Positions 52,001 to 60,841 of a DNA stretch of 64,000 bases are shown here, in pieces; the stretch's first letter is position 1; each line of letters starts with the position of its first letter. The notes beneath the pieces are model-generated. The model had not been told where the DNA came from. It saw only the letters and a program-made list of their open reading frames with translations, and searched no databases. The stretch lies in assembly GCA_017303635.1 (NCBI GenBank), contig JAFLCG010000023.1, forward strand, positions 1 to 64,000, written 5' to 3'. The position numbers and the translations under genes are program-made. This DNA is from Anaerolineae bacterium. GTDB taxonomy: Bacteria; Chloroflexota; Anaerolineae; Aggregatilineales; Phototrophicaceae.

Positions 52001-53164
52001 AACTCAGTAGCATTCATAACGCCTTTGCTAGATGATATTGCGGTTGAAGGTCACTATTTACCAAACAAACTTCAGACCAATTCTGGAAAAAGCTTCAGCG
52101 GTTCCAAAGTGAACGGAATGGGCTTTGTATTGGCACCTGAAGATGCCTTAAGTCTTATCTCAAGTGATCCTCGGAATCGTGATGTTGTATTTCCATACCT
52201 CAATGGAGAAGACTTGAATGACTCACCGGACCAGAGTCCAACGCGCTGGATAATCAATTTCTTTGAATGGGATAATGAACGAGCGATGCAATATCATAAT
52301 TGCTATAGTATCGTTGAGGAAAAGGTGAAGCCAGAACGTGCGTTGGTATCCCGACAACGAGTCAGAGAAGTATGGTGGCAGTATGAACACCTCAGACCTG
52401 AACTATACCGCACCGTTGCACCAATGAGTCGAGTACTCGTTGTTCCTGAAACAACGAAATACTGCACTTTCACGTTTTACACACCTGGTATCGTTTTCTC
52501 TCACATGGTAAAGATCATAGCTGAGGAAAGCGCTTCGTTCTTTACTATTTTGGCATCAGCCATTCATGAAGCGTGGGTACGTCGGTTTTCCTCAACTTTG
52601 GAAACAAGATTGAAATACATTCTGAGTGATGCTTTTGAAACCTTTCCGTTCCCATTCACTGAAAATCTCGCATCGCTAGAAGACATCGGCGAAACCTACC
52701 ACGAAACACGCCGCCAGATCATGTTGAACCGGCAAGAAGGCCTAACCGCTACCTACAATCGCTTCCACAACCCCGATGAACACAGTGCTGATATTCAGCA
52801 TCTGCGCGAACTGCACTGCCAGATGGATGAAGCCGTCGGCGCTGCTTATGGCTGGGATGATCTGCCACTGGACCACGATTTCCACGATACCGCGCAGGGC
52901 ATTCGCTACACCATCAGCGAAACCGCCCGCCGCGAAGTCCTCAAGCGGCTGCTGGCGCTCAACTTCGAGCGGTACGAAGAAGAGCAGCGTTTGGGCGTGG
53001 GGGTCGATGTCAAGAAGGGCAAGCGCGGGAAAAAAGCCGCAGCAGTAAATGCGCCCGCCAACGGCGACGAATCCAACGGGGATGATGGCGATCCGAATGC
53101 CATGCCCCCAGAGCAAATGTCGTTTTTGGATGATGATGAGCCGAAGCAGCAGCGGTTGCTTTAG
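49094..53164 (+). CDS. drmMI: DISARM N6-adenine methyltransferase DrmMI
   Basis: A 1356-residue methyltransferase of the class 1 DISARM type. The catalytic core shows SAM motif I MAMGSGAFLVQACRYLA (about residue 590), then VDKNPLASEMAKLSLW, and the NPPF motif VGNPPFQGG at about residue 852, typical of N6-adenine methylases of the Eco57I-like group. The large N-terminal part (to about 550) and the C-terminal target-recognition part (about 940-1290) flank it. In DISARM it marks self DNA so that the system spares it. The C-terminus is lysine- and glycine-rich (KKGKRGKKAAA). It starts nine bases after drmD and ends nine bases before the GHKL gene, with equal spacing. Confidence 0.88.
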   Translation: MATVQQQHAEWLSLLEISGPFLSLEVLNKVFPQGVDMIEPARASELRAAYEEWSVEAPRDPRFHRQWVLYVLQTLLGWDDTVLAEGQAIPEPFHYTAVEHGGEQIRPTFILHERRQPNLVRAIVSVYTPEVALDKSLPRTLWSASPAARMLALLHATGVQIGLVTNGEQWMIVSASKTGMAGFISWYGDLWNEERLTLRAFVSLLEARRFFGVADEDTIGAMLLKSADDAEEVTDQLGMQVRQAVEILVRALDRCDQDTKGALLEGIPESRLYEATLTVMMRLVFLLSAEERGLFLLGDELYDQNYAISTLRAQLHEAADRTGEEVLERRSDAWSRLLATFRLVYYGASHQDLKLPAYGGSLFDPGRFPFLEGGQTGIPPAVDNRTVLHLLDALQILQTRGEARRLSFRALDIEQIGHVYEGLLDHEARRADEVVLAFDGSKNQQPEIPLSILEAQSDVIKYLKEITGRSSVSPIKNALKKSPDGERLRRLFEHSCRSDRALFDRVMPYLNLLRDDEFGNPLVIHPGSVYVTSGVERRATGTHYTPRSLTEPIVEHTLEPLVYRGVAEGLPPDEWALKAPREILSLKVCDMAMGSGAFLVQACRYLAARLIEAWERRIEAEDTPIPRLNIDGEPPTGALTEILIPDDPNERMTLALRLIADRCLYGVDKNPLASEMAKLSLWLTTLAKGRPFTFLDHALKCGDSLLGVNLDQLRNWTLDLSDAPKNVPLLATRIRLQIDEVVKLRRKLESFTVNTVQDQQEKARLLAEADAKTHDLRVAGNLLLASYFNTYSKKEQAAMRGHLLEVIQKGTDVPEGYYAPVEDVFSRTPFHWELEFPEVFIGERGGFDAFVGNPPFQGGSNITGAHGVPYRDYLVENVADGKRGNADLCAYFFLRAYDLLRKGGTYGLIATNTIAQGDTRDVGLVQLANKGATIYRATNNVPWQGAAAVAVDVVHICRCDYVNILYLDDNSVAFITPLLDDIAVEGHYLPNKLQTNSGKSFSGSKVNGMGFVLAPEDALSLISSDPRNRDVVFPYLNGEDLNDSPDQSPTRWIINFFEWDNERAMQYHNCYSIVEEKVKPERALVSRQRVREVWWQYEHLRPELYRTVAPMSRVLVVPETTKYCTFTFYTPGIVFSHMVKIIAEESASFFTILASAIHEAWVRRFSSTLETRLKYILSDAFETFPFPFTENLASLEDIGETYHETRRQIMLNRQEGLTATYNRFHNPDEHSADIQHLRELHCQMDEAVGAAYGWDDLPLDHDFHDTAQGIRYTISETARREVLKRLLALNFERYEEEQRLGVGVDVKKGKRGKKAAAVNAPANGDESNGDDGDPNAMPPEQMSFLDDDEPKQQRLL

Positions 53165-53173
53165 GGAACAGCC

Positions 53174-54226
53174 ATGACATCTGTCCAGCACATCGCCGTT
53201 CCGCGTATCCTTGATCTGGAAGCTGCCCTGGCATTTGCGGGGCAGCTAGCTGCTTTATCGGAAAACACCTTGTTCCTCGGCGTTGACTTCAGCGCCTGGA
53301 ACAGTGTTCAGTCTTATGAACTGCCGTTGCGTCCCTTTGGGATGCTCATCGTCAGCCAGGCCATTAGGCAGCTCAAAATACATAATCCAGCGGTCATCTT
53401 TGCACCTGTCAATCTCCCCAATAATGATATCGAACGCTATGCCGCTCATATGGGTTTCTTCGAAGCGTGTGGGATACACGTCGAAAAACCCTATGGCAAC
53501 GCTCGCGGTGGTCAGACCTACCTGCCGATGACCCAGGTAAAAGATCCCGGGCTGCGGCATGGCAGTGAAATCGAGAAGCTGAGCTTAAGCTTGGCACAGC
53601 AGCTCACCCAGCGTCAGAGCGGCGCATTGGTCAAAACGCTGCATTTCTCCTTCACTGAAGTCATCCGCAATGTCGCTGAACACGCTCAGGCACCAGATTA
53701 CTGGTACTGCGCGCAATATTGGGATTCTCGTGGTGAAGCTGAGATCGCTTTGCTTGACTGTGGGAGGGGCTTACGCGCAAGCCTGCGGAATAATCCCATT
53801 ATCCGCGACCACGTGGTTGATGACCGTACTGCTATCAAGTTTGCACTGATGCCCGGCATCTCGGGCGCAATGTGGCAAGGTAAACCTCAGCGTGATGACG
53901 ACCCGTGGGTGAATAGCGGTTTTGGTCTATATATGAATTATCGGATCTGCAATGAAGGTGGAAGTTTCTTCATCGCCAGCGGTGATACGGGCTTATTCTG
54001 CGAAAAGGGTGCAGAGCATCGTTCGACGCCGTATCATCTGCCAGGGGTAGCGCTCCGTCTGCGGATGAAGATTGATACGCTTGAACGCTATGATGAGCAT
54101 TATCATCACTTGTTTGTCGCCGATGGTGAACGCGAAGAGCAGCGGATCAAGGGTGGGGTTCTGCCCACGGGAGAACGCATGTCAAGAATGCTTCGGAGCA
54201 GCTTCAAGGATATTGAGGGGGCATGA
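53174..54226 (+). CDS. GHKL-ATPase protein inside the DISARM operon
   Basis: A 350-residue protein that is not a recognised core DISARM component. Residues about 10-120 look STAS-like (LFLGVDFSAWNSVQ, then a Rossmann-like half). From about 150 a GHKL/Hsp90-type ATPase domain is clear: FTEVIRNVAEHA with Glu162 and Asn166 (N-box), LLDCGRGLRASL with Asp195-Gly199 (G1), and NSGFGLYM with Gly249-Gly251 (G2). It has no H-box, so it is not a sensor kinase, and no transmembrane segment. It starts 9 bases after drmMI and overlaps drmA by four bases, so it is translationally locked into the operon. I infer a regulatory or assembly role (sensing, or switching of the helicases); experiment would be needed. 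Confidence 0.8.
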   Translation: MTSVQHIAVPRILDLEAALAFAGQLAALSENTLFLGVDFSAWNSVQSYELPLRPFGMLIVSQAIRQLKIHNPAVIFAPVNLPNNDIERYAAHMGFFEACGIHVEKPYGNARGGQTYLPMTQVKDPGLRHGSEIEKLSLSLAQQLTQRQSGALVKTLHFSFTEVIRNVAEHAQAPDYWYCAQYWDSRGEAEIALLDCGRGLRASLRNNPIIRDHVVDDRTAIKFALMPGISGAMWQGKPQRDDDPWVNSGFGLYMNYRICNEGGSFFIASGDTGLFCEKGAEHRSTPYHLPGVALRLRMKIDTLERYDEHYHHLFVADGEREEQRIKGGVLPTGERMSRMLRSSFKDIEGA

Positions 54227-57200
54227 TGGCAGCTAAACCGCCGAAGAACCAACAGGCTGAAGCAGATGCCTTGCCCGCTGTGTCACCGGAGCAGGTCCGC
54301 GCCGAATTCCTTGACATGCTGGTCAGGGACTGGCTTGGACCAGCGGGCGGCGAGGATGAAGTACTGTACGAGTACAGCATACGTGACCGCTATCTGGTTG
54401 GTGCGCTCGCTCCAAGCCGTAAAGCGACAAGCGATGATCCAGAATCGGCTGAAGAGCCAGATGAGACGCCCTTCGATCCTATCGACGAGCAGGGCGAACT
54501 TGCTGTAGGCGGCGGGGATGTGGGTGATGATGGCAGCGCAGCGCCCGGCGTTCCTGATGTGGGTGACACCGCGGCTTTCATACCCTCGTCGTTGGGTCTG
54601 ACTGTATCCTTGGGCGAAGATGCCCGGGACGTGATTGTTCAGGTTAGTTATGGTCGCTATGAGCGTCATAAAGATGAGGCACTTGACCGTCCGTATTGGC
54701 AGCGAGTCCCAGTTACATTCACCAGCAAGCCTATTCGTGTGCGGGATGGACTGATACCGCAGATTCATACTGAACGGGGACGCGCTGTTTATCTCGTCGG
54801 CCTGTGCCGCAAAGCCAACGGTGGTTATTCGCTGACCTTGTTCCTGGTAAATGGGCAGGCTGAACCCAAGCGGAACAAAGATGAGACATGGGTCTTTCAA
54901 CCCGAAATCACGATGTACGCACCAGATGGATCGCCGATCTTTGCCAAGCGTGCCATGCCGCGCACCGAGCGAGATGTGGAAGATCGGTCGATGGAAATGC
55001 TCTACCGCGGTCATCAGGAATTCGCAGTTGGGCACGGAGCCAGTGTGTCGGTCGAATCAGTCCCCGGAAACCCGGCGCGGGCATTGAAGATTGCCACGCG
55101 CATCCTGCCCCATTATGAAGTCGCCCAGATGACCGCTCGCAGTATACCCGACTTGGTGACAGATATGGCTGTGCTGGCGCAAACCCCACAGGGTGGCTTT
55201 CGGACGGCACTCTCACCGCTGGTACGGGAATATCAGGCATGGCTAAATGCAAGAGAGGCAGAAACCCAAGACCCAGACGATCTGCTGCGACCCTATGTGG
55301 AAGACGAAACAACAGCAAGGCATTTGGCGCAGGGTGAGCTCACGTTGAGTCGTATTCAAGCAGGTATTGATCTCCTAGACACCGATCCACAGGCTACACT
55401 GGCTTTCCAGTTCGCTAATGCAGCCATGGCGCAGCAGCGCATTCATACTCTCTTCGCAGAAGAGGTGCGCCGGGAACGTAAGCCGGATATCAATCTCATT
55501 GATGTTCCCGAAAACCGGAGTTGGCGTCCATTCCAACTCGGTTTCATCTTGTTGAATCTGCCCGCGATGGTCGATCCGACACATCCTGATCGCAGCGATA
55601 CGGATACATCAGACAGCTTGGCCGACCTGCTGTGGTTCCCGACAGGCGGCGGTAAGACTGAAGCCTACTTGGGCTTGACTGCATTCACTCTCGCTACTCG
55701 CCGCTTGCAAGGCAATCTAGGTGGGTTTGATCGACAGGGTGCCGGTGTTGCCGTAATCATGCGTTATACGCTGCGTCTGTTGACTCTCCAGCAGTTCCAA
55801 CGTGCGACCGCACTCATCGCAGCCTGCGAAGTTCTGCGGCGTGAAGATTCTGCAACGTGGGGAGATGAACCCTTCCGCATCGGTCTTTGGGTTGGCTCTC
55901 GCAGCACACCGAATTATACCGAAGCGTCGGCGAGAGCCATCACCGAAGCGCATGGCATGTGGCGCGGCAATGTGGGTGGGAGCGGAACACCAGTTCAGCT
56001 CAAGACCTGCCCTTGGTGCGGCAGTCCCATTGTCCCCGGTAAGAATATCCGGGTCGAAACGGTTGATCAGGGTGTTGGACGCACACTGCAATACTGTAGC
56101 GATACATTTGGCGAATGTCCTTTTGGCGAACGCCGCTCAAAAGGTGAGGGGTTGCCCATCGTGGTTGTTGATGAAGAAATCTATCGACGACTGCCTGCCC
56201 TGTTGATTGCCACGGTGGACAAGTTCGCCCAGATGCCCTGGAAGGGGGCAACACAGATGCTTTTTGGCAGAGTCAATGGCTGGTGTCCGCGACACGGGTA
56301 TCGCTCTCCAGATCTGCCGGATGCGGATAGCCACCCAAAGAAAGGGCCATATCCTGCATGTCGCACGGAGCCTCTTTCAAAAGGTCTGCGGCCTCCCGAT
56401 CTCATTATTCAAGATGAATTACACTTGATTAGTGGACCGCTAGGCACGTTAGTTGGTCTATATGAAACAGCTATTGATGCATTGTGTATGTGGCAGTTGA
56501 GCGATATCACTATTCGTCCCAAAGTCGTGGCATCAACAGCAACTATTCGAAAAGCACGCGATCAGGTTCATAGCCTGTTCCAGCGCAGAGTCAATATCTT
56601 TCCTCCGTCTGGACTGGATGCTTTTGACAATTTCTTCGCCATCGAGGATAGAAGTGCTCCTGGTCGTTTGTATTTGGGTATCTGCGCTTCTGGGACCCGT
56701 TTAAAATCCGTTCTGATTCGTGCCTATGTCACTACTATGTCTGCTGCCCAGGCGCTCTATGAGCGGTACGGTGCAGCAGCCGACCCGTACATGACATTGG
56801 TTGGGTATTTCAACTCAGTGCGTGAACTAGGCGGGATGCTGCGGGTAATGGATGATGCTGTCCAGTCCCGCTTACGGCGAATGGATCAACGAGGATTAGC
56901 CCGAAGAGTCATCTTACCGAGTACGGTGGAGGAACTGACTTCGCGAAAAAGCGCGATCCAAATACCGGATATACTCGATCGATTAGAGTCATCATTCGGG
57001 ACTCAAGCTGCGAGCCGTCGCCCTCTTGATGCTGTATTGGCAACCAACATGATTTCGGTCGGTGTTGATGTGGGCCGCCTCGGGGTAATGGTGGTGGCTG
57101 GTCAGCCAAAAGCCACTGCGGAGTATATTCAGGCCACCAGCCGTGTGGGTCGGCGTGCGCCGGGAGTGGTCATTGCAGTTTACAACTGGACACGTCCCAG

Positions 57201-57699
57201 AGACCTTAGCCATTATGAACGCTTTGAACACTATCATGCGACATTCTATCAGCAAGTCGAAGCGCTCTCAGTGACACCTTTTGCGCCTCGTGCGCTCGAC
57301 CGTGCTTTGTCTGCTGTCTTCGTTGCACTTGTCCGATTATTCGATGATCGACTCAACAAAGATGACAGTGCAGGAAGAGTTCAACGGGATGACGAACGGA
57401 TTGCACAGGCTATGGAATGGATTATCCGGCGAGCAGGCATGGTCACAGAGCGCCAAGATGTAGCAGATCTGGTTCGCACAATGCTTGAAAGACGTCTGGA
57501 TGAATGGTTGCGGAAAACACGTTTGCCTTCATCCCAATTGACCTATACTAGCAAACGAGGTGCACAGATTAAGCTACTTAGCAGCCCTGAGGAATCGGAT
57601 AGTCTCTGGCAACCGTTTACGAGCTTGAACTCCATGCGCGATGTGGAAACTCCGATCCGCCTCATTCTCGATGACTATCGTATGGACGATGAACAATGA
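54223..57699 (+). CDS. drmA: DISARM helicase DrmA
   Basis: A 1158-residue helicase, the central DISARM component. Walker A WFPTGGGKTEAYL places Lys478; the DEAH-like box DELH at 731-734 (IIQDELHLI); motif III SATIRKA; and motif VI ATSRVGRRAPG. A zinc-type cysteine pattern CPWCGSPIVPG lies near residue 595. The N-terminal 450 residues form the DrmA-specific domain. It forms a complex with DrmB that covers DNA ends or single-stranded DNA. The start overlaps the GHKL gene stop and its stop overlaps the drmB start by four bases each (ATGA), so translation is coupled across three genes. Confidence 0.92.
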   Translation: MMAAKPPKNQQAEADALPAVSPEQVRAEFLDMLVRDWLGPAGGEDEVLYEYSIRDRYLVGALAPSRKATSDDPESAEEPDETPFDPIDEQGELAVGGGDVGDDGSAAPGVPDVGDTAAFIPSSLGLTVSLGEDARDVIVQVSYGRYERHKDEALDRPYWQRVPVTFTSKPIRVRDGLIPQIHTERGRAVYLVGLCRKANGGYSLTLFLVNGQAEPKRNKDETWVFQPEITMYAPDGSPIFAKRAMPRTERDVEDRSMEMLYRGHQEFAVGHGASVSVESVPGNPARALKIATRILPHYEVAQMTARSIPDLVTDMAVLAQTPQGGFRTALSPLVREYQAWLNAREAETQDPDDLLRPYVEDETTARHLAQGELTLSRIQAGIDLLDTDPQATLAFQFANAAMAQQRIHTLFAEEVRRERKPDINLIDVPENRSWRPFQLGFILLNLPAMVDPTHPDRSDTDTSDSLADLLWFPTGGGKTEAYLGLTAFTLATRRLQGNLGGFDRQGAGVAVIMRYTLRLLTLQQFQRATALIAACEVLRREDSATWGDEPFRIGLWVGSRSTPNYTEASARAITEAHGMWRGNVGGSGTPVQLKTCPWCGSPIVPGKNIRVETVDQGVGRTLQYCSDTFGECPFGERRSKGEGLPIVVVDEEIYRRLPALLIATVDKFAQMPWKGATQMLFGRVNGWCPRHGYRSPDLPDADSHPKKGPYPACRTEPLSKGLRPPDLIIQDELHLISGPLGTLVGLYETAIDALCMWQLSDITIRPKVVASTATIRKARDQVHSLFQRRVNIFPPSGLDAFDNFFAIEDRSAPGRLYLGICASGTRLKSVLIRAYVTTMSAAQALYERYGAAADPYMTLVGYFNSVRELGGMLRVMDDAVQSRLRRMDQRGLARRVILPSTVEELTSRKSAIQIPDILDRLESSFGTQAASRRPLDAVLATNMISVGVDVGRLGVMVVAGQPKATAEYIQATSRVGRRAPGVVIAVYNWTRPRDLSHYERFEHYHATFYQQVEALSVTPFAPRALDRALSAVFVALVRLFDDRLNKDDSAGRVQRDDERIAQAMEWIIRRAGMVTERQDVADLVRTMLERRLDEWLRKTRLPSSQLTYTSKRGAQIKLLSSPEESDSLWQPFTSLNSMRDVETPIRLILDDYRMDDEQ

Positions 57700-59570
57700 G
57701 TGACCGATTGTTTGTAGGCGAAGTGCGGCCTAGCCAGTTGATGTACACCTATGGTGTAGGGTCGATTGTCGATTTACCCAGTCTCTCGGTCATTGTAATG
57801 GGTCTCGATGACTGGCCGCGCCAAACCGCCATTCTTAATGAACCCCGTCTAGTGAATGCCATTCGGTATCATTTACCTAATGTGCAAGAATTGAGAGCGT
57901 TGCCTCATGCGGAAAGTGAACCCACTTCTCCGTTCGATTCTATGGCGCTGTATGGCGTCCCGGTTGCTGTGTTTCCCCGCTGGTGGGTCTGCCCAGTTTG
58001 TCGTCGGCTCGCTCCACTGAACTCTGGATTATTTGAGTTAGATAAAAAGCCATATCAACCGGATCGTACAGTCTATCGTCATACCGGATGTACAGATGCA
58101 AGGAAACCACCTGAGGCAATTCCTTCACGTATTCTGGTAGCCTGCGAAGATGGTCATCTTGATGATTTCCCTTGGGTTGAGTTTGTTCATCGAGGCGCGG
58201 CGTGTCGCCATGAAAAGTCCTTGCTCAGGTTGCTAGAATACGGTGCAACGGGTGAGGCGCGTGATCTTGAAGTTCGCTGTGATTGCGGAGCTAGTCGCCG
58301 CTTATCCGAGGCTTTTGGGGTGGAAAATCGTACTAGAATGCCCCTATGCACAGCCCGTCGCCCACATCTAAGAGACTATGATACAAGCCCATGCCAACAT
58401 CATGCGCGAGCAATTGTGCTTGGTGCGACTAACCTCTGGTTTCCGATCACGTTGGCAGTGCTATCAATACCAACCGATACGGACAAACTAATTCAATTGA
58501 TTGAGGAAAACTGGAACACTCTGCGAGTAGTCACCAGCATTGAGACCATCGAAGCCTTCCGACAGTTGGGGTACTTAAAAGGTGAATTAGAGACGTATGA
58601 CAACGAGAGCATATTTCAGGAGGTCAACAGATATCATGCTCGACAGGCTCAAACACAAACAAACACAGTTCCAGATATAAAGCTACCGGAATGGAATGTT
58701 CTATGCAAAGCTGATCCAGCGCAGAACGGTGCTGAGTTTCGCACTAGACGGGTTTCACTGAGACCTAATTGGGCGCCACTGCATATCCAAGACCTGGTTC
58801 TTGTTGAAAGACTTCGTGAAGTCCAGGCTATGCTGGGATTTGCTCGCCTCGATGCTGTAGGTGAACTCACAGATCCTGAGCAGCAAGTTCTTGTGAATGC
58901 TGCGCCACTTGCTCGGAAGGAATCAGACTGGCTACCTGCCACTGAACTTCGCGGAGAAGGATTGTTCTTGCGATTTGATGAGCAAGCCATTCATGAGTGG
59001 GAATCTTTAGTTCTCCTTCGAGAACATGCTGAAACATTCCGGGCAGCTCACACTTCTTGGCAACAGAAACGAGGGATACAGAAGCTTCGTCCTCAAGATG
59101 ACTTTCCTGGCATGCGTTATGTTCTGCTGCATAGTTTCTCCCATGCTCTGATGCGACAGATGTCACTTGAAGCAGGATATTCAGCGGCAAGTTTGAAAGA
59201 ACGAATCTACGCTCGTCCTTCTACTCATTCTGGCGGGCCAATGGCAGGAATCTTGATATATACAGCCGCAGCAGACAGCGAGGGAACCCTGGGCGGATTG
59301 ATCAGCCTAGCTGACGATGAAAGTAACCTCTACCGGTTGGTAAATGCAGCACTGGATAGCATGGAATTATGTGCAGGGGATCCCTTATGTGCTGAGCGGA
59401 ATATTGATACACAGGGGCGAACTATCCACGCTGCTGCATGCCATGCTTGTCTCTTTGTGCCAGAGACATCCTGTGAACAAGGTAATCGATATCTGGACCG
59501 TTCAGTATTGGTGCCGACGATTGATTATGAACGTCGAAAATATCCCTTCTTCGCGGCTCGTGGACTATGA
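57696..59570 (+). CDS. drmB: DISARM DUF1998 protein DrmB
   Basis: A 624-residue protein carrying the DUF1998 domain typical of DrmB. N-terminal cysteine clusters (WWVCPVCRRL, then DARKPPEAI) and ACEDGHLDDFPWVEFVH fit zinc binding and the DNA-contacting region; the C-terminal DUF1998 signature shows LHSFSHALMRQMSLEAGYSA, GILIYTAAADSEGTLGGL, and cysteines CAGDPLCAER and AACHACLFVPETSCEQGNR. With DrmA it forms the core of all DISARM classes. Four-base overlaps link it to drmA and drmC. The cysteine-rich C-terminus may bind zinc. Confidence 0.92.
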   Translation: MSDRLFVGEVRPSQLMYTYGVGSIVDLPSLSVIVMGLDDWPRQTAILNEPRLVNAIRYHLPNVQELRALPHAESEPTSPFDSMALYGVPVAVFPRWWVCPVCRRLAPLNSGLFELDKKPYQPDRTVYRHTGCTDARKPPEAIPSRILVACEDGHLDDFPWVEFVHRGAACRHEKSLLRLLEYGATGEARDLEVRCDCGASRRLSEAFGVENRTRMPLCTARRPHLRDYDTSPCQHHARAIVLGATNLWFPITLAVLSIPTDTDKLIQLIEENWNTLRVVTSIETIEAFRQLGYLKGELETYDNESIFQEVNRYHARQAQTQTNTVPDIKLPEWNVLCKADPAQNGAEFRTRRVSLRPNWAPLHIQDLVLVERLREVQAMLGFARLDAVGELTDPEQQVLVNAAPLARKESDWLPATELRGEGLFLRFDEQAIHEWESLVLLREHAETFRAAHTSWQQKRGIQKLRPQDDFPGMRYVLLHSFSHALMRQMSLEAGYSAASLKERIYARPSTHSGGPMAGILIYTAAADSEGTLGGLISLADDESNLYRLVNAALDSMELCAGDPLCAERNIDTQGRTIHAAACHACLFVPETSCEQGNRYLDRSVLVPTIDYERRKYPFFAARGL

Positions 59571-60349
59571 ATGACACATTGCTAAAATGTCTCCAAACAT
59601 TTGTGAGCACAGTTCCATTGGAGTTTAGCAAGAAAATATCAATTCTACTTGGAGACAGTAACATCTGGCATCACATTCGAATGGAAGTCTTGCCCCTCAT
59701 TCACAACCCCTTTGCTGCTGATCTTTTCAGGCAGATTGTCGATGTGTCTCAGCTTGAGGGTCGTTTGCCCAAGGAAGTGGCTTTTGCGTTGCGCGCCGCG
59801 ATTTCCGTTGAAGCGCATCATCGAGAAGTACCGAAACTTGAGCTGATATGTAGTGGTCCCATTTTTCCTCCATTTCACTTGCGCCGCACGGATGAAACAA
59901 TCCTCCAACTCATCCAACAAGCCAATTTGAGCTTGACGCTGGTAAGTTATGCGTTGTATCGCATAGTTCCTTTGACTCAAGCACTGAAATCGGCAGTGGG
60001 GCGCAATGTGTCCATAAGACTATTCATGGCAACACAATCTGGAAAGGTGCCCGACATTGTCAAGTTGTATGGTAAGGAATTGGCAAATACTGTGCAGTTT
60101 TATACTTGGTCACCCGTCAAGCAGCCCGAGACGCTCCGGGAAAGGACAGGTGTCCTGCACGCCAAAGCAGTAATTGCTGATAGTACACACTTACTTGTCT
60201 CAAGTGCAAATCTGACCGAATACGCAATGTCACTTAACATTGAGTTAGGTCTACTTGTACGCGGTGGTGATTTACCGCAGAAGTCTGATCGGATATTCGA
60301 TGAGTATATCGAACGAGGAGTTTTTACTCGGTTTTTTGCCTCGTCATAA
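59567..60349 (+). CDS. drmC: DISARM phospholipase D-like protein DrmC
   Basis: A 260-residue PLD-fold protein with one HKD motif: HAKAVIAD (His198, Lys200, Asp205), followed by SSANLTEYAMSLNIELGLLV. The N-terminal half is helical. In DISARM the DrmC PLD enzyme is a putative nuclease, and in some systems it is dispensable for restriction. Overlap of four bases with drmB shows it belongs to the operon. A second HKD motif is not visible, so the protein probably works as a dimer, as other single-HKD nucleases do. Beyond it the operon ends; IS-type debris follows. Confidence 0.9.
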   Translation: MNDTLLKCLQTFVSTVPLEFSKKISILLGDSNIWHHIRMEVLPLIHNPFAADLFRQIVDVSQLEGRLPKEVAFALRAAISVEAHHREVPKLELICSGPIFPPFHLRRTDETILQLIQQANLSLTLVSYALYRIVPLTQALKSAVGRNVSIRLFMATQSGKVPDIVKLYGKELANTVQFYTWSPVKQPETLRERTGVLHAKAVIADSTHLLVSSANLTEYAMSLNIELGLLVRGGDLPQKSDRIFDEYIERGVFTRFFASS

Positions 60350-60425
60350 CTTTTGAGTATTTACTGATGATTTATGTTGATTATTCTCAAATCTCAATAG
60401 GTAGCCCATAAAGTCCGAAGTCATC

Positions 60426-60533
60426 GTGATCTGCCCCCAATGACTAGACCAGTGGGAGTGAGAGTCGGACTTATTCCGCGAAGGCAGCCGGAGGCAAGTT
60501 GTACTGTACCCAGTTTTTTGGGGGATAGATCAC
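60426..60533. mobile_element. 108-bp MITE-like unit bounded by IS-type inverted repeats
   Basis: GTGATCTGCCCCCAA (60426-60440) and TTGGGGGATAGATCAC (60518-60533) are inverted repeats with one base difference in length. TGATCTGCCCCCA is like the ends of IS3-family elements. The unit between them holds no gene. It abuts the transposase remnant at its right end. No clear target duplication is visible. Confidence 0.55.
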
Positions 60534-60640
60534 GAACCGCCCTGTTCGACTTCATTGAAGTGTTTTACAACCGTCAGCGGTTGCATTCGTCGCTTGGCTA
60601 CCGTAGCCCAGCAGACTTTGAAACCGCCTTTTTATCCTGA
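60533..60640 (+). pseudogene. IS3-family transposase C-terminal remnant
   Basis: RTALFDFIEVFYNRQRLHSS followed by LGYRSPADFE is the conserved C-terminus of IS3-family OrfB transposases (rve domain end with YN..R.H..LGY.SP). Only about 35 residues remain; the catalytic DDE part is missing. It lies between DISARM and the dynamin-like gene and marks an old insertion or deletion. Confidence 0.85.
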
Positions 60641-60841
60641 CACTGTCTCTTATTCACCCTCCACCAGATCGGTTCAAGACCAACTACTTCAGGGTAAAAC
60701 CATCACTGAAGTCTCTCTTATTTCTATCCCTCTCCGGTCTGATTTGCTCTGACGACATACACAGTGGAAAAATATGGCACTTATCATTATTTGCGTTATT
60801 ATTCAGAGCTTCTTGCCCTATAGTGAGCGGGTACCAGCACA

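Noticed and set aside
60643..60661. CTGTCTCTTAT followed by TCAC, resembling a Tn5-type mosaic end
   Set aside because: Only about 14 of 19 positions agree and no partner end or transposase is present, so coincidence is more likely.
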